This document shows, piece after piece, positions 14,463 to 19,848 of a stretch of DNA of 19,848 nt. This stretch comes from Anaerolineaceae bacterium (GTDB lineage Bacteria > Chloroflexota > Anaerolineae > Anaerolineales > Anaerolineaceae): assembly GCA_028714615.1 (NCBI GenBank), contig JAQTMA010000058.1, forward strand, positions 1 through 19,848, read 5' to 3'. The first letter of the stretch is position 1; every line of letters begins with the position of its first letter. The position numbers were made by a program, and so were the translations under genes. The notes under the pieces are model-generated. The model had not been told where the DNA came from. It saw only the letters and a list, made by a program, of their open reading frames with translations, and did not search any database.

Positions 14463-15374
14463 CTAACTGGTCAGCCAGGGTAGCACATCATCTTCACGAA
14501 TGATATTTCCGACGCCTCCCAAGGCCAGCGTCGACAACCCACCTACGACGTTGCCCCAACGTAAACAATCCTGCAAGGCTAAGTTGTTGAGCCAGGCACG
14601 AATAAATCCGGCATTGAAGCAGTCTCCTGCTCCCGTTGTATCCACGGGTTCGATGGGGATGGCGGGATCGTAAAGTGTCTCAGAAGATGTGCACGCATAA
14701 GCACCTCCACTGCCATCCTTAACTACCACCAGCGGACAAAGCGTTGTAAGGATTTTTATTCCCGCTTGTAAATTGGATTCGCCGGTTAAACGGAGCACTT
14801 CACCGGAATTTGGCATGAATATGTCAGTGGACGCGATGGCTTTGCGGATACTCGGGTCGGATAGGGAAGCTTCATCTTCACAATTCCCATCCATCACCAA
14901 CATCATTTTCTTTGTACGGATCAGAGGCATGCCGGCGGCGAGTACGGAACCATGGTACAGGCCGGACACATACACTATGCGAGCCGAGTTGGTCATCAGC
15001 GCTTTCAACGCAGCCGGGACAGCGGGATTCGGTTCATAATACGCGATGAAAGCGCGTTCGTGTGGGTAAGAAAGAGCGACGGTGACACGCCGAATCGGTT
15101 GATTATGGTGGACAAATAGTGAACAATCAATGCCTTCAGCGTGAGCGCAATTCAGGATGTACTGGCTGTATTCATCGCTGCCAAAATCCCCCGCCCAGCC
15201 AGTCCTTACACCCAATCGATGCAGGGCAATGGCGGGGTTGTAGGCACCGCCGGGAACTCGATCGAAATTCTTCGCGACGATCTCGATTCCAAGCTCGGGG
15301 AATCTCGGTAAGCCTGCGAAAATCAAGTCGAGACAGTAATCACCGACTACGATGACATCGAAGGAGCTACCCAT
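14463..15374 (-). CDS. PfkB/ribokinase-family carbohydrate kinase
   Basis: This 303-residue kinase has the PfkB signature DTTGAGDCFNAGF at 245-257 (catalytic Asp251, anion hole GAGD), the N-terminal PGGAYNPAIAL sugar-binding element at 41-51 and NSGEVLRLTG at 189-198. Family members phosphorylate ribose, fructose, adenosine, aminoimidazole riboside and other sugars with ATP. The ATG at 15374 is chosen because the family N-terminus (FDVIVVGDYCLDL) follows directly; an in-frame TTG at 15389 has no ribosome-binding site. It lies 35 bp after the GH4 gene in the MFS-GH4-kinase cluster, so it probably phosphorylates a sugar handled by that pathway. The precise sugar is unknown. Confidence 0.87.
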   Translation of the reverse strand: MGSSFDVIVVGDYCLDLIFAGLPRFPELGIEIVAKNFDRVPGGAYNPAIALHRLGVRTGWAGDFGSDEYSQYILNCAHAEGIDCSLFVHHNQPIRRVTVALSYPHERAFIAYYEPNPAVPAALKALMTNSARIVYVSGLYHGSVLAAGMPLIRTKKMMLVMDGNCEDEASLSDPSIRKAIASTDIFMPNSGEVLRLTGESNLQAGIKILTTLCPLVVVKDGSGGAYACTSSETLYDPAIPIEPVDTTGAGDCFNAGFIRAWLNNLALQDCLRWGNVVGGLSTLALGGVGNIIREDDVLPWLTS

Positions 15375-15409
15375 CAGTCGATTTCTCAAATGATAGACAA
15401 CAAATCTGG

Positions 15410-16780
15410 TCAGCGTAACTTCGGGAAGAGGGTTCCATGCTGGAAAATGTAATCATCAAGGATCAAGCGAGCTAAGTTCTCGTCTGCGATTAATGGATGA
15501 CTAACGAGGGCTTTTAATGCGGAATCATAAGAACCTTCACTTGCAGCTTGAATCGTCAAGCGTTCGAACTCTTTTACACGTTTCATCAACGCGAGGGAGG
15601 GGGCAGGAATATCGCCTACAGGCATGCGTTGTACAAAATTCCTCCCTACAAGTGCAGGTATTTCGACAACATCCTGAGGATCCATCCCGGTGATGGCTCC
15701 CCGATTGACTACATTGAGCACCAGAGTACGGGGGGTGGCGCCAAGAAGACCTTCGATCACATCCAACGCTACACCGGTATAACCGCCGGACTGTAAAGCT
15801 TCAGTGAGGAGAGAGCCTGTCTCGGGCAGAAAGGGCTTTCCAGTGGTTTCTGTGGTTGGGTACGTTTCACCTCGTTCTGCCAGATAAGTCTGGTAGCGTT
15901 CGAGCATTGCAGGGCGATCACCTTTTCGATGGAAGCGTAATAAATCCGAGAATAAATTGTTGTTCATGGACAGAAGCTGTTGCCCGCGGGTACGACCAGC
16001 CCGTTGAAGGTTATGGACAGCCTGTTGCGTGCTGTAATAATAAAACAAATACTCATTCGGTAGCATACCGACCCGTGAAATTTGGTCGAACGTGAAGGGC
16101 AGCTCGATGGGCAGCTCTCTTTGCTTCATCTGTTTGATGAATTCAGGTAAATAATTACGGTTTTGGTAAACAATGCTGCGAGTCCACCCCAGGTGGTTAA
16201 GGCCAAAGTAGTCGAGATATACATCGAAACGGGTGGTCCCTAATAGTATGGCCACAATGCGCAGAATCGCCGCGGGAGCATCGCAAACACCTACGGTACG
16301 TTCCCAACCCGCCGTCCGAATAGCGGCTTCGGCAATTAGGCCGGCCGGATTCGCGAAGTTGATGAGCCAGGCTTGCGGGCAAAGCTCACGCATCATAGAA
16401 AGGTAGCGCAAGACGACGGGGATAGTGCGCATAGCCAGCGCAAAACCACCGGGCCCAGTTGTTTCTTGACCGAGAACTCCATAGCTTAGGGGAACCCGTT
16501 CGTCAACTACCCTGGCTTCCATCCCGCCCACTCGAAAGGTAGTCAGGACGAAATCAGCGCCTGCTAACGCGATGCGCGGGTCAGTCGTCCGGGTAATTTT
16601 GAACTTTAACGTGCCGGATTCTTCTAAAGGAGCGGATAGCACACCGGTCAGTTCTAACCGCTGACTATCAATATCCATTAAAGCAAGCTCGCTAAGCTCG
16701 ATTGTCTCCTGACGCTGAGCAATAGCCTGGATGATGAGCGGCATACGCACACCGGCTGCACCGATAATTGCGATCTTCAC
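15410..16780 (-). CDS. Glycoside hydrolase family 4 enzyme (6-phospho-beta-glucosidase-like)
   Basis: This 456-residue GH4 enzyme belongs to a family that cleaves glycosides by an unusual NAD- and divalent-metal-dependent oxidation/elimination route. The N-terminal Rossmann motif is KIAIIGAAGVRMP (2-14). NFANPAG at 141-147 follows, then the metal ligands Cys166 (GVCDAP) and His196 (FGLNHLGW), and the tyrosine-rich LPNEYLFYYYS at 240-250. Known GH4 members include 6-phospho-alpha- and beta-glucosidases, alpha-galactosidase and alpha-glucuronidase. The LNHLGW form is most like 6-phospho-beta-glucosidases, but CDAP in place of CN-x-P leaves the substrate open. The GTG start has AGGAGGT 4-5 nt upstream. 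No PTS gene is near; the adjacent PfkB kinase could supply the phosphate. Confidence 0.85.
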   Translation of the reverse strand: MKIAIIGAAGVRMPLIIQAIAQRQETIELSELALMDIDSQRLELTGVLSAPLEESGTLKFKITRTTDPRIALAGADFVLTTFRVGGMEARVVDERVPLSYGVLGQETTGPGGFALAMRTIPVVLRYLSMMRELCPQAWLINFANPAGLIAEAAIRTAGWERTVGVCDAPAAILRIVAILLGTTRFDVYLDYFGLNHLGWTRSIVYQNRNYLPEFIKQMKQRELPIELPFTFDQISRVGMLPNEYLFYYYSTQQAVHNLQRAGRTRGQQLLSMNNNLFSDLLRFHRKGDRPAMLERYQTYLAERGETYPTTETTGKPFLPETGSLLTEALQSGGYTGVALDVIEGLLGATPRTLVLNVVNRGAITGMDPQDVVEIPALVGRNFVQRMPVGDIPAPSLALMKRVKEFERLTIQAASEGSYDSALKALVSHPLIADENLARLILDDYIFQHGTLFPKLR

Positions 16781-16794
16781 ACGACCTCCTACGG

Positions 16795-16813
16795 GGTGGT
16801 CTGATAGACCACC
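16795..16813 (-). promoter_or_regulatory. Inverted repeat just upstream of the GH4 ribosome-binding site
   Basis: GGTGGTCT (16795-16802) and AGACCACC (16806-16813) form a perfect 8-bp inverted repeat around a 3-bp centre, 5 bp before the GH4 Shine-Dalgarno sequence and within the 72-bp gap after the MFS gene. No T-run follows, so it is not a terminator. TGGTCT-N3-AGACCA resembles a GntR-family type operator half-site pair, or it may be an mRNA hairpin affecting GH4 translation. Both roles are inference. Confidence 0.45.
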
Positions 16814-16852
16814 GAGAAACCCTGGCATCGAACAACTACTATATTCTGGTCA

Positions 16853-18193
16853 TCATACTTTCCCCACGGGGGCTGGCTGAATCGTCTGTTGACCTGATAT
16901 TCCAGCTTGATGAGCCATTTCGAGATCGGCGCGAATTCGAAGTTGTTCGCGCAACGAACGGACATCCTGTGGAATGAAATAAATCGCACCAAGGAAGAAC
17001 AGAAAACACAACACCCAACCCCCGATACAGATGATCAGGATAGCACTTTTCAATGAGGACGCCACAGCAATTGCACCAGCCAGGGTTGGAGCCACGGCTG
17101 ACCCAAACTGCTCTATGAAGCTTTGTATGGCGTTTGCTGTGCTGCGTACTTCCGGTAAGGTGATGTCATAAACGGTAGACAGCACATTTGGTGAGGCAAA
17201 CGGGATAAAAATGGCGGTTACCGACAACATGATGATGAACATGGTTTTTTGTGCGATAGGTATGTTTAGCGTAATGTACAGAAGGATAGCGCCGACAATC
17301 ACACCGGTACAACTCACAATCAACCGGCCTCTAGGTGTACGGCGGAAGAGCGCATCTCCAATGATTCCAGCAAGTGGATAACCGGCAGCTAACACAATCA
17401 CTGCAATCACCATCGTCACCAAAATCTCATTCGAGTTGTAATTGCGTTCTTTTTCCAGGTAGCGAAAAAACCAAAAGGTGATTACTTGCCAGGGGAATAC
17501 CCCGAAGAAGCCTTGAATAAACAAAAGGATTAATGTCCGTTTCTTGAAAAGATTCCTAGCTGCTTGCCAGTTGAATTCATACTTACCAATCTGTTGCAAC
17601 TCGGCGAGTTCTGGTTCGGAGCCTCCTCGTGGAGTTTCGCGAACTCCAAAGAAAATTACGGCAGCCATGACCACGCCTAATGAACCAGTGATGATGAAGA
17701 CATTCCGCCAACCGATCGCACCACCTAACACTAGTGCAAGGACCATGCCGACCAGATACCCAACCGGGGCCGATATTTGTAACAAACCATATACTTTCCC
17801 GCGCATCTTTGGATCAAAATAATCAGAAACCAAACTATAAAGCCCCGGATAACTAGAATTATCAATTCCAGTGGAAGCCCGGGCAACCATAAACAGAGGG
17901 AAAGTCGGAGCAATGGCTCCGAACCAGGTAGTAGATCCCCAGATTAAGGAAGCCAATGCCAATAGTTTTGTCCTGGCAAACCGATCCGAGAAATAGCCCC
18001 ACAGAGGATAGAAAATTGCTCCCACCAGCAGAGCGCCAGATGTAATGAGCCCCATCTGCATTTCATTTATTTTGAAGGTGTCCATAATTGGAGAAGTTAA
18101 TGGACCGATGAGCAATTGATCGGCCTGGTGTAACAACATAAACAAAAAGAAAACAGCGACAACGAACCAGCGGTATCGGGATGCCGATCTCAT
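16853..18193 (-). CDS. Major facilitator superfamily transporter
   Basis: This 446-residue membrane protein has about 12 hydrophobic segments and the MFS motif A GYFSDRFARTKLL at 66-78 between helices 2 and 3. The RASTGIDNSSYPGLYSLVSDYF region and the following R-G-K-x2-GLLQISAPVGYLVG match spinster-like and sugar-acid-type MFS carriers. The C-terminal tail of about 40 residues is hydrophilic. The ATG at 18193 has AGGAGA 5 nt upstream. It is the first gene of the MFS-GH4-PfkB cluster, so import of the glycoside or sugar used by those enzymes is the best guess. The substrate is not readable. Confidence 0.87.
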   Translation of the reverse strand: MRSASRYRWFVVAVFFLFMLLHQADQLLIGPLTSPIMDTFKINEMQMGLITSGALLVGAIFYPLWGYFSDRFARTKLLALASLIWGSTTWFGAIAPTFPLFMVARASTGIDNSSYPGLYSLVSDYFDPKMRGKVYGLLQISAPVGYLVGMVLALVLGGAIGWRNVFIITGSLGVVMAAVIFFGVRETPRGGSEPELAELQQIGKYEFNWQAARNLFKKRTLILLFIQGFFGVFPWQVITFWFFRYLEKERNYNSNEILVTMVIAVIVLAAGYPLAGIIGDALFRRTPRGRLIVSCTGVIVGAILLYITLNIPIAQKTMFIIMLSVTAIFIPFASPNVLSTVYDITLPEVRSTANAIQSFIEQFGSAVAPTLAGAIAVASSLKSAILIICIGGWVLCFLFFLGAIYFIPQDVRSLREQLRIRADLEMAHQAGISGQQTIQPAPVGKV

Positions 18194-18239
18194 ACTTTTC
18201 TCCTGATGTGATTGCAATTTCTGAAATGCGGATCATCCG

Positions 18240-18245
18240 AGTATA
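18240..18245 (-). promoter_or_regulatory. Candidate -10 box for the MFS-GH4-PfkB cluster
   Basis: On the - strand TATACT (18245-18240, 5/6 match) lies about 47 bp upstream of the MFS ATG, giving a leader of about 40 nt that contains the AGGAGA ribosome-binding site. No convincing -35 is seen at 16-18 bp, so activator dependence is possible. The element lies in the 191-bp divergent gap 18194-18384. Confidence 0.35.
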
Positions 18246-18332
18246 TACCCAAAAAGGATTTAATAGTTAATGGTTTGGAATCGGTAAATGGCATCCTCTT
18301 GGCCTCCGCATTAACCATTCTGGATTTCTCTC

Positions 18333-18361
18333 TTGTCGAAGCTGGAAATATGGATTAAAAC
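18333..18361 (+). promoter_or_regulatory. Candidate promoter of the MFS_3/helicase gene pair
   Basis: TTGTCG (18333-18338) and TAAAAC (18356-18361) are separated by 17 bp and match the consensus at 4/6 positions each. They lie 24 bp before the TTG start at 18385. This is the best pair in the divergent gap on this strand but is weak evidence. Confidence 0.3.
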
Positions 18362-18384
18362 AATGGTATTCCTGAGAGGTAGTA

Positions 18385-19644
18385 TTGATCCCCCAAAGGT
18401 TCCCCGCCCTTACATCCCGCAATTTCCAATTGTTCCTGGCTGGACAGTTTGTTTCCCTGATCGGGTCATGGATGCAAACTACGGTGCAACCTTATTTGGC
18501 TTATCGGTTGACCGGTGAACCGATCTACCTGGGTTTGATTGGTTTTGCCTCTACCATCCCGGCCTTGTTGCTCATGCTTCCAGCCGGTGTATATGTAGAA
18601 CGTCTGGATAAACGCAAGGTAGTGATCGCCATGCAAGCGATCTTGATGGTGCAGGCTTTCATGCTCGCTTACCTTGCCTTAACCGGAGTGATTACGATCT
18701 GGCATATAATCTTGTTAGCGTTGATCGCCGGTACTGCCAGCTCGGTGGAACTCACCGCCCGTCAGGCTATGTTTATCGAGCTCGTCGATAACCGCGAGGC
18801 CTTGCCAAACGCGATTGCCCTCAACTCAACTATTTTCAATACGGCCAGGATCATTGGCCCTACCTTGACGGCGCCTTTCCTGGTCATATTTCAAAAACAG
18901 GGCGAAGGATGGGCATTTTTTGCTAATGGGATCAGCTTTTTGTTCGTGATCGTAGGATTGTTTTTAATAACCACGCGCTCAGAGATTAAAACACGGAAAA
19001 CGAATGGTTCCATCCTCCAGGATTTTAAGGAAGGTCAACGGTTCATCCGCAGATCGAGTACAATCATCTTGCTCATCATGCTAGTGTCGATTATGGCCTT
19101 CTTTGGATTCCCCTTCACCCAACAAATTCCTGTGTTTGCCAGCAAAGTCCTCATGACTGCCAATGATTCCGGCACATCGATGGCCACGCGCAATTCTTTG
19201 CTGGTTACTGCTCAAGGTGTAGGGGCGTTCATCGCAGCAATCACCCTGGCGTTATTTAGCAACATTCGCCGGAAGGGACGACTACTTGCGATCGGGCAAA
19301 TTGTGTTTGCGACCTCGTTGATCGGCCTGGCGCTATCGCGCACGGTATTTCTGGCAATGTCTTTCATGGCGCTGGCTGGCTGGGGTACTGTTACCCAACT
19401 TGCATTGACCAATACTTTAATCCAGTTATCTTCTCCGGATGATCTACGCGGTCGCATCATCAGCACCTATTTCTGGGCTCAGCAGGGAGTGGCGCCTTTT
19501 GGTAGCTTGCTGATCGGTGGGTTGGCCCAGGGATTTGGAGCTCCTGTTTCGGTGGCGGTCGGCGGAATTATCTGCCTGACTGCAACTGTGATCATTCATA
19601 CCGTTCGCCCTACCTTAAGGCGCATGGGGGGAAACATAGAATGA
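18385..19644 (+). CDS. MFS transporter of the EntS/MFS_3 type
   Basis: This 419-residue carrier has about 10-12 hydrophobic helices and starts with the RNFQLFLAGQFVSLIGSWMQ element typical of MFS_3 exporters (EntS and related macrolide or siderophore efflux proteins). A motif-A-like loop GVYVERLDKRKVV follows the second helix. The central NSTIFNTARIIGP and late SSPDDLRGRIIS stretches are also family features. The start is TTG, chosen because GAGAGGT lies 4 nt upstream and the next in-frame Met (residue 30) is inside the first helix. The stop overlaps the next gene as ATGA, implying translational coupling with the helicase. The exported substrate is unknown. Confidence 0.85.
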   Translation: MIPQRFPALTSRNFQLFLAGQFVSLIGSWMQTTVQPYLAYRLTGEPIYLGLIGFASTIPALLLMLPAGVYVERLDKRKVVIAMQAILMVQAFMLAYLALTGVITIWHIILLALIAGTASSVELTARQAMFIELVDNREALPNAIALNSTIFNTARIIGPTLTAPFLVIFQKQGEGWAFFANGISFLFVIVGLFLITTRSEIKTRKTNGSILQDFKEGQRFIRRSSTIILLIMLVSIMAFFGFPFTQQIPVFASKVLMTANDSGTSMATRNSLLVTAQGVGAFIAAITLALFSNIRRKGRLLAIGQIVFATSLIGLALSRTVFLAMSFMALAGWGTVTQLALTNTLIQLSSPDDLRGRIISTYFWAQQGVAPFGSLLIGGLAQGFGAPVSVAVGGIICLTATVIIHTVRPTLRRMGGNIE

Positions 19645-19848
19645 ACAGCCCTGATCAGAGTCTTGAAGCAATTCTGAGTGGATGGCGAGCAGATCCGGAA
19701 ATCGGTGGGAATATTGCCGCTTGGCGCAACATATCGGCCCGACCAGCCCGCTTTGGAGAGCTTCCTAATGACCTGAATCCGGCGCTTAGGATCGCCTTGC
19801 AGGGACGTGGAGTGCGTTCCTTATATATCCATCAAATCGAAACCTGGG
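19641..19848 (+). CDS. DEAD/DEAH-box helicase, YprA/MrfA-like, N-terminal part (partial)
   Basis: The frame opens at ATG 19641, with GGGGGA about 8 nt upstream, and runs off the right edge after 69 residues. The segment AAWRNISARPARFGELPNDLNPALRIALQGRGVRSLYIHQIETW is the start of YprA/Hrq1-like superfamily 2 helicases: the W-R-x4-ARPA-x-F lead-in, then L-x3-L-x2-RG-x3-LY-x-HQ-x2-AW, which is their Q-motif-like region before Walker A. B. subtilis YprA (MrfA) works in repair of mitomycin lesions; a DUF1998 zinc domain would be expected beyond the window. It overlaps the exporter by 4 bp. The helicase motifs themselves are not visible here. Confidence 0.75.
   Translation, partial: MNSPDQSLEAILSGWRADPEIGGNIAAWRNISARPARFGELPNDLNPALRIALQGRGVRSLYIHQIETW

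Noticed and set aside
14464..14478. Short hairpin CTGG-TCAG-CCAG at the end of the PfkB gene as a terminator
   Set aside because: The stem is only 4 bp, lies inside the coding sequence and has no following T-run on the - strand.
18241..18320. Repeated TTAATGGTT / TTAACCATT-like words in the divergent MFS gap as an operator
   Set aside because: The words do not align as exact direct or inverted repeats when offsets are checked; likely AT-rich coincidence.

Overview
The window looks like a chromosomal segment of a bacterium with roughly even GC content, most likely a member of the Chloroflexota (Anaerolineae-like). That placement is inferred from the overall look of the proteins (MutS, a DrrA-type ATPase, PanE, GH4, a YprA-type helicase) and cannot be proven without a search. 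Nearly all of the sequence is coding. Start codons are mixed, with ATG, GTG and TTG all used. I see no tRNA, rRNA, CRISPR array, insertion sequence or phage gene.

Left block (1-4395, + strand). The window opens inside the 3' end of a GlpA/GlpD-type glycerol-3-phosphate dehydrogenase. A striking 106-bp compound palindrome follows, then a full set of succinate-dehydrogenase-type electron-transfer subunits: SdhB-like Fe-S protein, SdhC-like and SdhD-like haem b anchors. A PanE/ApbA reductase and a cytoplasmic GH13 cyclomaltodextrinase-like hydrolase follow with gaps of only about 10-13 bp, so the block reads as one operon. Pairing a GlpA flavoprotein with SdhBCD partners is the most unusual arrangement in the window and suggests a quinone-linked glycerol-3-phosphate dehydrogenase complex.

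Middle block (9932 down to 4428, - strand). mutS is followed by a DrrA-type ABC exporter (one ATPase and two permeases) and a pterin-4a-carbinolamine dehydratase, all overlapping or within about 21 bp. Divergent from mutS is a stand-alone MalK/UgpC/MsmX-type sugar-ABC ATPase (10079-11191), with its own promoter and a textbook intrinsic terminator and no permease or binding protein beside it. Next is an SDR with 3-ketodihydrosphingosine-reductase motifs (11445-12305). It is convergent with, and overlaps by 11 bp, a GNAT-GNAT-CtaA operon read on the - strand from 14407. CtaA (haem A synthase) implies a haem-A terminal oxidase and so some oxygen use.

Right block. On the - strand lies a carbohydrate cluster: MFS transporter, GH4 glycosidase, PfkB sugar kinase. 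A perfect 8-bp-arm inverted repeat sits just before the GH4 ribosome-binding site. Divergent from it, an EntS/MFS_3-type exporter (TTG start) overlaps by ATGA the start of a YprA/MrfA-like DEAD/DEAH helicase that runs off the right edge.

Two promoter-proximal genes, mutS and the upstream GNAT gene, have a recognisable -35/-10 pair placed so that transcription would start at or next to the ATG, with no Shine-Dalgarno sequence. They look like leaderless mRNAs. The SDR gene has an extended -10 that could give both a near-leaderless and a Shine-Dalgarno-led start in the same frame.
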